Shown here one piece after another: positions 11,254 through 22,470 of a stretch of 64,000 bases of DNA. This DNA comes from Euptelea pleiosperma (lineage: Eukaryota; Streptophyta; Magnoliopsida; Ranunculales; Eupteleaceae). Both the position numbers and the translations under genes were made by a program. Position 1 is the stretch's first letter. Every line of letters begins with the position of its first letter. Location: NCBI GenBank assembly GCA_035048495.1, contig CM068549.1:8291822-8355821 (forward strand), in the 5' to 3' direction. Below the pieces are notes generated by a model, which saw nothing but the letters and a program-made list of their open reading frames with translations, was not told the origin of the DNA and searched no databases.

Positions 11254-11954
11254 TAATGATGACTACAATGCGAAAGATATTAGGTTTTTGTCACTATGTA
11301 TACAAAAACTATGGTGTCTTTCTATCCTTCTTGTGTCTTCACCAAGCTTGTGATGCTATGTGCTAAAAATCAAGTTTTTCTTTCTGGGTTTTGGTTCTTT
11401 ACCATTTATTTTTTAGTTGTTGTATGACTTTTATACCCAAGCTACTTCATAGATTGGTTATTAGCTGTTTGACTTTTAGTTGGTTGCATGAAATATTTTA
11501 TACCCAAGCTACTTGATAGATTTTTTCAATGAATATTTTTAAAATAGGAATTAGATTTGCAATTTTTCTAGAAATAAGTGCAAACGGTCTGTGGAATATT
11601 TATTCTATTTTTCAACTCTTTTTCTTATTTTTATGTGGGGGTTTATAATTTATATGATGGACTTATTTGGTTTTCTTTCTCCCCCCTGTTAAAAAAAATT
11701 ATGGGTTTCTTATTATGTTCTTGCTTGTCGTCTCAGGCTTTAAAGGAAATTCATTCTGGTTGTGAAGAGTTACTACAGAATCTTTTCAATTTTCTTATAA
11801 AAATTTGGGTTTCTTATAGAAATTTTAAGTAGTTTTATTTTTTTTCCTTTTGGTTTTTCTGTTTTACTTTGTGTAAGATCTACATTTTTAGGATTCTTAT
11901 TAGCCTGGTATTTCTGTATTCTTTCTTATCTAATACAACTTTTTACTGTGGCAG

Positions 11955-12420
11955 AGTTATAATTGACAATGTTACTTGGGGTCATGCCACTTTTATTCAG
12001 GTAGAGCTTGAAAGCCTTGAATCTCTCGAATTTGCAGACAGGGTTGTTCTATTAGTAGTTATTTAGTTTTACTTTTCATGCTTATGTGATGTAAGAGATA
12101 CTTGTAAATTACTGAAGGGGTTGTTCTTATTTAGGTTGGCAATGTTAACAAACATGGAATTCTCCTGGATGTACTTCAAGTTCTTGCAAATCTAAACCTT
12201 ATCATCATAGAGGCATACATATCTTCTGATGGGGGTTGGTTATGTGGATGGTATGGTTACTTTCTATAACTACCCAAATCAAAGTTGAGCAAAAGTATAA
12301 GCTTTTCCCTATGTTCTTCATCTTCTTCTAAATGCGGAACAATATGTTTCAGTGTTCAGCGTGACTGACCATGATGGGAAGAAAATTAGGGATGAAGGGG
12401 TCATCAATTATATAATAAAA
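11955..12420 (+). pseudogene. ACT-domain-repeat (ACR) protein fragment
   Basis: Three exons with intact splice signals. After GCAG at about 11955 the frame reads RVIIDNVTWGHATFIQ with a GTAGAG donor. From about 12135 it reads VGNVNKHGILLDVLQVLANL then NLIIIEAYISSDGGW, up to a GTATGG donor. From about 12350 it reads FSVTDHDGKKIRDEGVINYI and ends at GTAAGC. This is the first ACT domain of plant ACR proteins (pattern V.S.NKHGILLEVVQVLTDLNL.I.KAYISSDG.WFMDVFHVTD..G.K..DE..I.YI). It lacks the start and all later ACT domains. It is the best preserved captured gene in J. Confidence 0.82.
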
Positions 12421-13354
12421 GTAAGCACTAGTCAAGTCAACTACTATTTTCTCACTCATTTCAAATTCTCTCATTGGGAAAACTTCAAGGCCAATACTTG
12501 TTGCTGCTTGTTTTACTGTTGGATTGTGATTCAAAATTCTCTCCTTGAAAAAACTTCAAGGCCAAAATATTACTTCTAGGTGCTCTTTCTTTCTTTGTTC
12601 TATACCTTTTTCTTTTCTTTTCTGTGCAATATCATTGGTGTTATATTTGGCAAGGTTGAATGGGCAAGATTTATTGCATATCATGAAATGAGTCTCCGTG
12701 CAATCATACGCTTAAGGTATAGAAGGTTTTTGAAATTTTACGCTGCAACTTTTGCTTGCAGAAAATGAACATCTACGTACAATCAGACTTTACCTTATAA
12801 AAAAAATACATTTATTGTAATTTGATATTCTCTTCTTTCATTCATCTACATAGCTACCATGCATTAATGATGAAAAGCTGAAGTGACCAACTTACTTCCC
12901 ACTTGAGGCCATGCAATTAATGATGAAAAACTGAAGCGACCGACTGACTTCCCACTCGAGACAAAGGGGGTGATTTTTGGTTTTAAGATTATAGAATTGT
13001 GTATGCATCATAGTTCGATCATGACTATAGTGATTAAGTTTTTTGCATTTTCAACAATTCTTTTTTTATGAATACGATCAGGAGTTTGTTTTAGTATTGC
13101 GCCTTGGGAATTAATGACTTGGTAGCAAATTTAGATTTTAATGATATATATATATTTTTTTTGCTTTAAAATTCTTTATATTGATTATTTGTGAATTTTT
13201 AGCATTTGTTAGTCATGATAGAAACTTGTGTAACTTTTTTTAGATTATAATGATATTGTGAGCTTTTTTTGCTTTTAAATTATTTATATTGATTATTTTA
13301 GATCTTTGGTGATAGTGATTCTGTAATTTTTTTTTAAATTATAAAAATGAAACG
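12421..13354. other. Distal interior of J, no recognised gene
   Basis: AT-rich, with no family recognised. A 40-60 bp block around GATGAAAAGCTGAAG..ACC..CTTCCCAC is duplicated at about 12868-12910 and 12923-12960. From 13105 the sequence is homologous to the 3' end of K (8700-8849). Confidence 0.5.
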
Positions 13355-13767
13355 ACTACGGTTTTAGGAAAAACCATAGTCTTTAAAAAAGGTAATGTCG
13401 AATTAAAGAATACAGTTTCTAAAAAAAATTGTAGTTTTTTGTATAGACTTACAACTATGGTTTTATCCAGAACCATAGTCTTTTCTAGATGTTTAACCTC
13501 GGTTTAACTTTTTTAGACCACGATTAATTATCATAAAGACTACGATTATTTAAAAAATCGAAGTCTTTTATGTAGACTTACAACTATAGTTTTGGATAAG
13601 CCCGTAGTCTTATAGCTCTTATAAACCGCGGTTAAAAACCGTAGTCATTTTTGCCGACTTTAGACTACGCCCAATTAGACTACGCTTTTAGAGATAGAAT
13701 TAGACTATAGTTTATAGTGAAAGACTACGGTCAAAGACCATAGTCTAAAGGGTTTTTTGTAGTAGTG
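13355..13767. repeat. 3' subterminal repeat array and TIR of CACTA J
   Basis: At least eight GACTACGGTTTT-like units and inverse units are present, several as inverted pairs (for example 13354-13382), ending in the TIR at 13753-13767. The array is similar to, but clearly diverged from, the corresponding array of K. Confidence 0.82.
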
Positions 13768-15057
13768 AATCCTCACTTGTATATCACTTAGAAGTGAATC
13801 ACTTAGAAATGGTTTTATACTTTTCTCTCAAACTATATGTGAGGAGATGAATATAGAAAATGGCAAACGTCTCACATATATAGTTATTGAATGGAGGGTA
13901 TAAGAATATTTAAGAAGATCTCATGATTAGAATGTCATATCACTTAAGAACGTCGGATCAAACTCTATAATTTCTCTTTTCTCCATTCTCCACACTCGAT
14001 GATAGTACTAATATAGAATCAAATAGGACTAGCATAGGTTGTATTGAGGCTTAGGTTAGGTTCAGAAAAGAAGGATATTCTGGAATTCAAAAATTCTGAG
14101 AGGGTATCTTACTATTCTTTGCAACTTTTCCCAGGTGTAGCATTTCCTTGACTTTTCTTCTTTTCTTTTTCCAATTTTTGTCTTTTTGGATATTCTTCAA
14201 CTTTTTCCTTTCATTCTTTCTTTTTAATCATGCTTCTTTTCAGTTCGAACCATTTATTTTCTTTTCTTTTTTTTTCTTTCTTGGTTTCTATCTTTTCATG
14301 GTGTAATCATACCCAATACTCTTTGATCCCTCTCAGAAGTAGGTTATCATATTGAATTCTTTTTTTTTTTTGGATATAGTTTTTGGTTGATGGGTTAACA
14401 AGAAAAGGTTTTCATCAACAGGCTCAAAAATGGTTTCTAACGGTATAGATGTTAGGGAAGCTAAAAAGTCTGATTGGCTAGAAAGATGGCCTATATCATT
14501 TTTTAGGGTTTGTACTTTCATCTTCGATGTCTCGAATGGATATAAAGAAGGTTCTTTATGTAATAATCCAAATTTGATGTCGTTTTGAGTTCTATGACCA
14601 AAGCAAGGGTTAATGAGATCACTCAATGGAAATATTTGGGGACTAGAAGAATTGTGACTCATCTTGTGACTTAGAATAATTTTATAACCCTAAAAAATGA
14701 TGAAAAGCTCAAAAGCTCACTGGGTTAGGTCTCCACAACTGTTCTTCTTGGATCTCTAAATAACTTAAACTTTGGATAATTCTGACATTGATATGTGAAC
14801 ATTTTTGCTGAATCTGAGTTTTTAAAGATTTTTTAATCCACAGTAGTAATGTTTGCTTTCAAATCGAATGAAGAGCTAATAAGTGATTTTTCAAAACAGA
14901 CATCCTTTTCAATAAATAGACTTTTCAGAAGGTTTTCACTAATTAAGTCAGGGCATTTTCGAAAATCACATGAAGTCACACCCAAAAACACAAGGTTTCT
15001 CTCTTTTTTTTTTTTTTTTTTTTGAATCAAAATGAAAACATGAGTTTTGGTAAAAAC
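13768..15057 (-). other. 3' non-coding region of H
   Basis: Homologous in reverse to 41000-43760 of D and partly to F. It contains the block CTCACTGGGTTAGG (near 14720) that in D is split by insertion L. T-rich tracts occur at 15003-15023. No coding signal. Confidence 0.6.
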
Positions 15058-15093
15058 CCACCCCCAACCAAAATATAGCACCATCCTCGGTGC
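15058..15093 (-). promoter_or_regulatory. Hairpin plus polypurine-like tract of H
   Basis: The minus strand reads GCACCGAGGATGGTGC (15093-15078), a stem with loop AGGA and one G-T wobble, and shortly after it GGTTGGGGGTGGG. The same pair of signals is at 50041-50078 in F and 40956-40993 in D. Confidence 0.55.
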
Positions 15094-15429
15094 TCATGAC
15101 TGGGAGGAAAGGTGATGGAAAATTGGTAATGATGATGCAAAGGTTCAGGGAGGATGTTACCAAGTCTTCATAAACTCGACAGTGTGTAGTACCTGATGAT
15201 CGGAAGAATGAATGTACCTACATGTTCAGAGATATCACAGTAATAACAAATGCATGAGACTCATGTACTCTAGGAATACCGGAATTGTCTTTTCGAAAGC
15301 TTTAAGTTTTATGTCTTCTGCTAGACATGACGGGGGTATATCAAGTACCCTCAATCAGGTTAAAACTCATGGAGACTGAGTGAATTTGCAGTATTCTAAG
15401 GTGGAACAGAGATGTTATCATATCCCTTG

Positions 15430-16624
15430 TCTAGATATACATGTGTAGAACAGGTCTTTCTCAGTGTAAACTGAGAGCAAGACAGTAAGTGCTCTAAGTA
15501 CACTCGCAAAAACTTTTAGTTCAGTAGGGAGGGATCGAAGTTTCTCAGTAAAAACTGAGAGGAGAGTAGTAGTGGGTTCTCTGACCATGGTTAGCAGAGC
15601 CGCAAACTCATTGAGTTTAGCGGGAATGTATTTAAATAGAGCAGATTCCTACAGATCAATAATACCAAAATTGTCTGACTCTGAGATGAAGTCAGTCTCA
15701 AAGTGTTCTTGACACTGGAATAATTTTTTATCGGGAGAGTTCAAAAGTAGACTCTCAATGACAATGGTGTATCGACAATATCAACGTATGTTGGCTGTTC
15801 AAAAATGGTAACCTCTGCCTTGAGGTTGTCAAATGTCGTCGACATGTCAACGTCCCCACACCCGATGTGTGCATTAGCGATGGTGAGGAACAGTGGGGCC
15901 AGGACAACTGGGACCGCACTATCTAGATGGTGCTCAGTGTCTGGAATGTCTACTTCAGGTGTAGACAATGAAGCATCAGAGGTAGATGATTCCTCAAAGC
16001 TAGGTTCAGAAGTCGGTGCTTTGAAGGACACCGAAGATGGAGACTCTGGCTCATTGATATTGTAGTCCGATTCTTTGTTTGTAGCAACCTCAATTTCCTC
16101 TTGTAAAGTCTGGTACTGGGTCCAGCTGTGCAACTCCTCATTATGTATTGTGGCCATGGTATTCCCCTCTAGATAAGTCATACGTTGGCTAGTGAAGTTG
16201 ACTTCCTCTCACCTAGACGGTGTTCCAAGCTCTCCATGGAATGTTGTTGTTGAATGATATACTGAGAGAGAAGGTATTCTAGGCCAGGTTTGGTAGTAGA
16301 TTATTGCGGTTCAGCTAAGTTAAACTGAGGTGCCAAATCTTGATAGTAGTCCAAATGATTATGACAATGGTAGGCCGGTAGTGAGTCTGGGACTGTCTGC
16401 TGACTCTGAGAATCCTGAGCGGTCCACTGTTGACCAAAATATTTAGTCTGTGGATCTGGCTGGTACTGCGATTATGAGTATTGCCAATCATACTCTCCAT
16501 TGGGTTAATGAAACCCGAAAGGATAATTATCCTATGGTAGTGGCTACTAGAGAAAAGACTATTGTTCCCAATCAAAGTTATGGTTATTCCTAGTGTCCGA
16601 ATAATAAGTGTTATCATAAGAGGT
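15430..16624 (-). pseudogene. Decayed downstream ORF of H (gag C-region/unknown)
   Basis: Reading resumes after a TAG at 16625-16627 that replaces the CAG present in F. It continues with many stops through a Gln/Tyr/Asp-rich stretch, a short coiled-coil (SMESLEHRLGE), an acidic Ser/Pro-rich stretch (visible at 16181-15741) and a C-terminal block with two FTEKLRSLP/YTEKDLFY repeats. It is homologous to the 50409-51692 frame of F and to 36577-37629 of D. The function is unknown. The position is that of the C-terminal part of an Athila-type gag/ORF1 polyprotein. Confidence 0.55.
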
Positions 16625-17590
16625 CTACATTGGAGATTGAAATGTACTGAAAGTACAAACCTCTTCCTGGACAGGAGGGAAGTATCCCACAAAGTTGAAA
16701 GTATGCACAGGTTGTTGGACTGAGATAGCAAGGGCGGAGACCGATTTGGTAAGTTCCTGAATTAGGGATTGTAGCTCGGGGTCACCCTTTGCCTCACACC
16801 CCATAGAAGTCCGGTTGACCGGAGTGTTATTATTGTACACAGAATTGGTATTCCAGTGCTGGGAGTTCTCGCTTAGTTCTCCTAAGAAAATGTAGGCTTT
16901 TGTGGGAGTCTTGTGCATGAATTTGACTTGGCACATCAACTCTAGCAGGATTTTGGACTCATCAGTGAGTCCTTTATAGAACATGTGGACTAGACTCCCC
17001 TTGTTGAAATTATGATGGAGACATTTGGTGAGGGTTTCCTGGAACCTGTCCCATGCTTCATTGAATATCTCATTCGACTTTTGTCGAAATTCTTGGATGA
17101 TCCGCTTCATCTCGTTTGTCCTAGAAATGGGGTAAATTTTGAATATAAATTTTCGTGATAGGTCATCCCATGCGGTAATCGAATTCGGGGACAAAGAATA
17201 AAACCAATCAGCGGCTCTATCTTTTAGAGAGAAAGGAAAGATTCTCAATTTCACACTCTCATCATCAAGGTTTTGAAGTTTGAAGAGAGTGCAGATGTTC
17301 AGAAACTGCCTCAGATGAGTGTACGGGTCATCTCTTGGAAGACCATGAAACGTAGGCAGCAATTGTACTATGTGCGATTGGATTTCGAACTGAACCGCTG
17401 TCGTGGGTGGAAGTACAATACAAGTGGGTGGGTTTGCAGAGATATGCGCATACATCTCAATGAGAGGTCGTTTAGCCGCCAGGTCTACGGAGGTAGTTTC
17501 TCTGGGAGAGGAGGGGAGGGTAGGAGATAGAGTAGGTGAAGATACCGATGTAGAATTTAAAAGGCTAGACTGACTCTTAGATCGGATCAA
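16625..17590 (-). CDS. Retrotransposon Gag protein (Athila-like), H
   Basis: A 321-residue frame. After a Ser/Pro-rich start, residues about 65-235 form the plant Ty3/Gypsy gag (capsid) domain: FHGLPRDDPYTHLRQF at 81-96, RIFPFSLKDRAADW at 116-129, ITAWDDLSRKF at 138-148 and EAWDRFQETL at 178-187. The family role is to form the virus-like particle around the element RNA. No zinc knuckle is visible. The frame ends at a TAG where the F copy has CAG, so the original product was longer. The start at 17590 is the first ATG after the leader. This is the only copy in the window that keeps the capsid core; D and F have deleted it. Confidence 0.82.
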   Translation of the reverse strand: MIRSKSQSSLLNSTSVSSPTLSPTLPSSPRETTSVDLAAKRPLIEMYAHISANPPTCIVLPPTTAVQFEIQSHIVQLLPTFHGLPRDDPYTHLRQFLNICTLFKLQNLDDESVKLRIFPFSLKDRAADWFYSLSPNSITAWDDLSRKFIFKIYPISRTNEMKRIIQEFRQKSNEIFNEAWDRFQETLTKCLHHNFNKGSLVHMFYKGLTDESKILLELMCQVKFMHKTPTKAYIFLGELSENSQHWNTNSVYNNNTPVNRTSMGCEAKGDPELQSLIQELTKSVSALAISVQQPVHTFNFVGYFPPVQEEVCTFSTFQSPM

Positions 17591-18643
17591 TCTATGGTTG
17601 GATCAGGTCCAGAAGAGCATATGCTTGAAAAAGCAAGCCGTAAACTCGGTAAAAAGTTGCTAGAGGAGAACACTAACCTGAAGTAGACTATATGCTGCAC
17701 AAGGAGCAAACATGATAATCCTATTTCTAAAATAATCAGGATATTTTAAGGGATTATCTTCTTAGTTTGTGGGTTGAGGTATATTATGACAGTGGGCGGA
17801 CCACTAGTTTATTTTCTATTACCCGTCGGACTAACTTTTCACTCTGTAGGTTCTCACCAAATCTCTTCAAAGCAAATCTGCTAATACTAACTCAAGTTGA
17901 CTGCAAGATAATCCGAAGCCTAGATAGACGTGCGGCACATCGACTGACTTATACGCCCCAGACTAACCGAATTTGTCAAGCTTGAAGATGAGTTTTCCCA
18001 AAAGAGGAGCTAGGGTTTGTTCGTGTTCCTAATCTGACACTAAGCTAATCCGACAGACAATCAAGGAAGTCACTTACGAGCTCAGTATACTTGAGTAGTA
18101 GGGACCTATGGGTGTGTTAGATAACAGAGACCTGCACTTATGGACTTAATCGACTTGATCTTTGAAGGAGTAACTTTATGTGGAGTTTTCCTCGAACACC
18201 GATCTAATTGGGCTCTACTTCTTGATTGATTTTAATTCTTGGCCATGGGTGCACAAAAGCTGGAATGACGAGGTGAGTGATGAAATCCCACCAGTTTAAG
18301 TTAGAGCTGGGTTTGCTCTTTAATGTATTTTATTACGGCCAATCCAAGCAGTTCCGATAATGTTTGCAAAAGCAAATAAACAATCGACACAGTGTTTGTA
18401 CAATGATCAAGATCGCACTCAAGGCGAGGTGTAGAAACTTACCTGCCCGTTGGCTACGCACAGGGTATCCTCCTTGAGATAGGGAGGGGTATCCAAATGG
18501 GCTTAGGCCCGACTCCACCTCTTTGAGCTTTCATTCCCTACTCACTTGATAATCGCAATCCGCAATAATGTTAGTCCACAATGGTCTATGGTATGGAGTT
18601 GGAAGGTATACCGCCTTTGGGGTTTTAAGAAACACGCAATGAT
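17591..18643 (-). other. 5' leader of H
   Basis: Homologous to 34777-35887 of D and about 52230-53240 of F. It contains the strongly conserved block around 18405-18535 and the minus-strand splice-donor-like CAG/GTAAGT (18445-18437). At about 18643 the leader jumps directly into LTR sequence, so the PBS and LTR end were deleted. Confidence 0.6.
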
Positions 18644-20606
18644 TTAGGGAACACAATTATCGAAACATTAGAACAATAGAAAGTGATTGAAAATATGGAT
18701 GGAAGGGTGAGAGTGGTGTTTAATGATTGAGATTTAAAATAATCTTTTTAGAGAGATTTCTATCAACTAATTAACATAAGTAAAGAAAAAGAAACACCAT
18801 AAATGGAAAAGAGAAACTTATTTATTAAAATAATGCAAATTACAATGCTTGAATCTAATTTATTCATAAAGGAAAATAAAAACAGATAACCATCACTCTA
18901 GAAAGCATTATAGGAGAAATATAAAGAAAAAGAACAAGATTTTAGAGAGAAAATAAAAGAGAAGATAAAAAATGGAGATTTACCTTGGTGACTTATCAAT
19001 GGAGAAGAGGTTTGCAAAGCCGTGTTTTTGATGGTTTTTGGATAAGAACCGAACCAAGGAGAGGAGAGAGATATAGAGGTTTAGAGAAGAAGGGGAGAGG
19101 GAACCTAGGGTTAGGTTGTGAGAGGGGGGAGAGAACCAACTGAAGAAGGAGAGATCGTAGATCTCTTATAGACTTGTTTTGCTTGTTGTAAAAATGATGA
19201 CCGTTGGATCTAGAGAGATCCAACAGTTGGGAATAGGTTAGTGAAAGTAGGGTTTTTCAGAAACCCTAAAGTTCAACAATATTTGTAATTTCTCCGATTT
19301 GGTTCACTTTATCTGCAAAAATATAAATTTGCACAGTGGCTCGTGTCGGGTATCGTCCGCACTCGAGGTTAGGGTAAATAAAGAATAATAATAACGAAAA
19401 TTGCTTAGAACAATGGAGATGTGAGAATGCTGATTTGATCGATTTTAAAACATAATATTTTTAGAGAGAGATTATCTCCTACAACGAATTAAATAAAGAA
19501 AACACATAGCATAACAAAATTAACTTTATTTAATGATGAATCCACTTACAAACGACTGAAAAGAAGCAACTAAAACTAGACTAAAAAATCACTAAAAAGC
19601 CATTATAAAAGTGAGATGAAACAGAAACAAGAGAGAGAAAGTAAGATCTAGAGAGAGAGAATAAATCTAGAGGGAGAGAGAGAAAGTATTAGAAAGGGAG
19701 AATTATGATAATGAGATCTAGAGAGAGAAAATTACCTCGTGATCTTACCGTCGATGATGACTGGAGATTGACCTTGTGAGTCAATCTAGAGAATGTTGGA
19801 ATTGATTGGCGACGTGGAGATGAGGCATGGCAAGATGTGGAATAGAGTTGCTGGTTTGCTCATGAGAGGGAGCACACGTGATGCAGCAAGGAGGTAGACC
19901 CAGCCAATGGAAGTTGGAGTTGCAGGTCCTATGTGTGTGAGGAGAAAGTGCACCTATGCACACTGCTAGAGGAGCAAGTCCGACCAGTGGAGGTCAATTG
20001 GTGATTATGGTACGATCTGTTGATGGAGGAGAACCGCAGCAATGGAGAGGAATGTTGAACGTGTGGAGGATGAGGGCAGCAATGGTGGAACGGGTGATAA
20101 CGTTAGGCAGTTGCAGGCTGGCTGGAGATGATCCAGTCCGTGAGGAGCACGGGGTGGTGATGCACGGTGGTTGAGGTGGATCTGTACAGCACCATTTGTA
20201 GTGGTGCTAGAGATGTGGCGTGGAGATTCCAGGTGAGAAGGAGCACATTGCTAGTTTGTTTGAATCTGACGGTGGTGGAGCACTCACAGAGGTGGTCGAG
20301 AGAGGTGCAGATCTACAATTGGTGAATTTCGCAGGTCTGTACGTGTGGGAAAAAGATGGAGAAGATGAAGAGGCAGTGAAGTGCTTCGAGTTGCAGGTGC
20401 ACCGGTGAAAAACTTGCAGCAGGCGGTGGAAAACTTGTAGCAGGCAGTGGTTCTTGCTGGAGGTGCATCAAGATGCACCAAACTGACGGATGGGAGGCTC
20501 ACGGTGGTGGCTGGAGTGGGGTTCAAGCAGCAAGGGTGTGACAAGGCAGTAAGGAATGGTGCTGGATGTGTGCAGCAATGGTGTGCGATCTGCAAGTGGA
20601 TCTGCA

Positions 20607-20627
20607 GGAGTTGCAGGCTGCAACTCC
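20607..20627. repeat. Palindrome GGAGTTGCA-ggc-TGCAACTCC (type copy)
   Basis: A perfect 9-bp-arm inverted repeat. Related copies in the long LTRs are at 20722-20741, 20900-20922, 27045-27060 (no spacer), 39343-39368, 46592-46620, 46739-46762, 47001-47024, 47174-47193, 54931-54959, 55078-55101, 55339-55363, 55513-55532, 61925-61949, 62289-62313 and 62471-62497. See findings. Confidence 0.85.
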
Positions 20628-21067
20628 GGTGGGTAAGATGAAGAAGAAGAAGAAGTGGTGGCCAGCTGTTCAAGGTGGGCCGTGAAGCTGCTGGTAGTGA
20701 ATGGAGGGTGAACCAGGAAGAGGAGTTGCAGGCTGCAACTCGTGAAGATAGGAGTGGGAAGGGCAGCTAGGTTGCAAGTCTCCAATGGTGGTGTTGTAGG
20801 ATGCCGGAGTTGCAGGTAAGAAGAAGAAGAAGAAGAAGAAGAGGACAGGGGAGAAGAGACAGAGGAGAAGGGAAAAGCGCCCTTTGGTTAATGGTAGCTG
20901 GCGTTGCAGGTATGCAACACCAGCAGGTTAACGGTGGTGTGAAGGGCAGGTTAACGGTGATGTAAAGGTTGCCGGTGGTGCACCAGTCCGGCAAGAAAGT
21001 GGCCGGAGGAGTAGTGTTGGCTGGACGATGGAGAAGAAGAAGAAGAAGAAGAAGGTGTTTTGAACAA

Positions 21068-21090
21068 TTCCGGCGAGCTTCTCGCCGGAA
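21068..21090. repeat. Palindrome TTCCGGCGAG-ctt-CTCGCCGGAA
   Basis: A perfect 10-bp-arm inverted repeat inside solo LTR A, next to a GAA microsatellite. Confidence 0.85.
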
Positions 21091-22365
21091 TCAATGGAGG
21101 ATGGTGGTTGGTGCTCTCCTTTATGGAACTTGGTGCAATCCGAACCGGCAGCAAGTGAATGAGGGAAGCGGTATTGGTAGGAAAGAGAAGAGAGAAGCTA
21201 GGGGGAGGGAACCACCTCATCAAGAAGTCGTGGGTTTCCCTTTATAAAATATCTACATGGTTAGAGGAAATTAAGGAGGGAGTTGGGGATAACTTAGGGA
21301 CTTGGTCAAGAGAAGTGGTAGCCAAGTGAGATGGATGAGAAAGCCTATTGGGAAAGATCTAACCGTGGAATACAATTTGGTGAGTTAGTACGTGGAGGGT
21401 CAAACACATGCCACATGCCATACTCTAGGGATTTGGGCCTATGCAAACAAGGTATGGGCTTCGGGCTTCTCAAGTGGGTTCTTTGGCCATGAGAGTCCAT
21501 TAAGTGAGGGAATTATGACTAAAGGATGAGATGAGGTGCAGGTTGAGTCGGTCCACTCTTATAGATCAACCATAGGCCAAGCATAAAGTAGGGTCTTCAA
21601 ATGGATTGTAGTTGCCAGGCCCTGTGCCATTGGATAATGGGCTAGAGGACATGGGCATGGGTCATGGGTCATGGGCTTGGGTCATGGGCCAAAATAGATA
21701 GAGAGAGAAATAAGAGAGAGGTGAGAGAAAAATACAAAAATAATAACATTTGAGGGTTTTGAACCCTGGTCTTCTTGATTCTCTCTCATCTGCCACTAAT
21801 TAGTCAAACTTATTCTTTGATGTCAATTGGTGTGGCCTTTAACACCTTAGTCCTTCTCTTGGTCTTTAACTATGCTTCTCTCTTTTAGTCTTTGTTCCGG
21901 CTCTACGATCCTCTAGCTTTGCCCGTACATGTCTTCTATCTTTTTATCTTAGCCTGCTGGCTCTTTAAGCTTTGATAGAAGTCTTCTGTGGTTGATAGTG
22001 GGCCCGCCAGTCCTCGAGAATCGCCCGATAGGGTCTCCTGCAAGTGAAAAAATGCTTAATGAGATTCAACTAAAATGGTTTGATACTGAATCATCCCAAA
22101 TACGTATATTTCATGCAAAGAGTCAATTTTCGTCTAAAGAATGCGTTCTACGCAATAGAAGAAACACTTATGTGGAAAAGTCGATGAAAAGATAAGTTTT
22201 ATGTAGGAGAATGCGACATCGCTATAAGGATAATGGCTTAAAATAAGCACTTTTGAGCGAATATCAATTAATTAGATGAGAGAGAGAGTGACTAGGATAG
22301 AAAGAGATGGGGGAGAGGAGAATCGATCAAATGAGACCGATTTTCTCTTGTTGTTGCAAATGAGC

Positions 22366-22470
22366 ATGAGCATGGGCATAGGTATGGGCATGGGTCATGA
22401 GTCATGGGTCATGGGCATGGGTCATGGGTGTGGGTCATGGGCATGGGTATGGGTCATGGGCCTCGGTCAT
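22366..22470 (-). repeat. ATGGGC/ATGGGTC minisatellite in LTR of H
   Basis: About a dozen short units built on ATGGGY and GGTCATGGGT. The same minisatellite is at 21650-21692 (solo LTR A) and, inverted, at 33356-33452 and 44655-44745 (LTRs of D). Copy number differs between the copies. Confidence 0.85.

Larger units (their letters stand above)
10164..11313 (+). pseudogene. Citrate synthase fragment (four exons, MITE in intron)
   Basis: Four exon pieces appear in family order. Near 10164-10216 is [16 protein letters not shown]. Near 10276-10367 is [18 protein letters not shown] then ALHGGANE. At 10433-10508 is [20 protein letters not shown] then GVKSR with a perfect GTGAGT donor. Near 11262-11312 is RKILGFCHYVYKNY. 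These match the plant citrate synthase core, including the GALHGGANE active-site region and the GFGHRVYKNYDPR block, here damaged (R to Y after the histidine). The donor after exon 2 is lost. The N-terminal and C-terminal parts are missing. Introns are retained, so capture was at DNA level. The match is closest to the peroxisomal/glyoxysomal type by eye, but that is tentative. Confidence 0.82.
1..13767 (+). mobile_element. CACTA (En/Spm) transposon J, 3' part, gene-capturing
   Basis: The right terminus reads TTTTTTGTAGTAGTG and ends at 13767, the inverse of a CACTACTACA terminal repeat. It is preceded by about 400 bp of subterminal repeats. Immediately beyond it Athila-like retrotransposon sequence (H) resumes in mid-element, so J inserted into H; the likely 3-bp target duplication is AAT at 13768-13770. 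No left terminus with subterminal repeats occurs before 3063, so the 5' end lies outside the window. The interior holds exon-sized fragments of several unrelated host genes and no recognisable transposase, so J looks non-autonomous. CACTA element K (3063-9220) and a MITE (10540-11253) are nested in it. Confidence 0.8.
19242..22266 (-). mobile_element. Solo LTR A (long form)
   Basis: Begins TGAAAGTAGGGTTTTTC and ends TTTTGAGCGAATATCA, i.e. a complete reversed LTR of 3025 bp with no internal region. It lies in the LTR of H. The putative target duplication is imperfect (GTTAG left, ATTAA right; the two differences are both G to A). It contains GAA microsatellites, several GGAGTTGCA..TGCAACTCC palindromes and the ATGGGC minisatellite. 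It would arise by recombination between two LTRs. Confidence 0.78.

Noticed and set aside
1..12800. Intact host genes (bHLH, transporter, citrate synthase, ACR) in a gene island
   Set aside because: Each is only one to four exons, with frameshifts or missing ends, and they sit inside CACTA boundaries in implausible order.
3063..13767. A single CACTA element from 3063 to 13767
   Set aside because: The flanks are TTG and AAT, not a duplication, while 9220 gives a perfect TTG match with 3063. The second right end at 13767 belongs to an outer element.
19237..22271. A clean target duplication for solo LTR A
   Set aside because: GTTAG and ATTAA share only three of five bases; the insertion call rests on the LTR ends and on the split H LTR instead.
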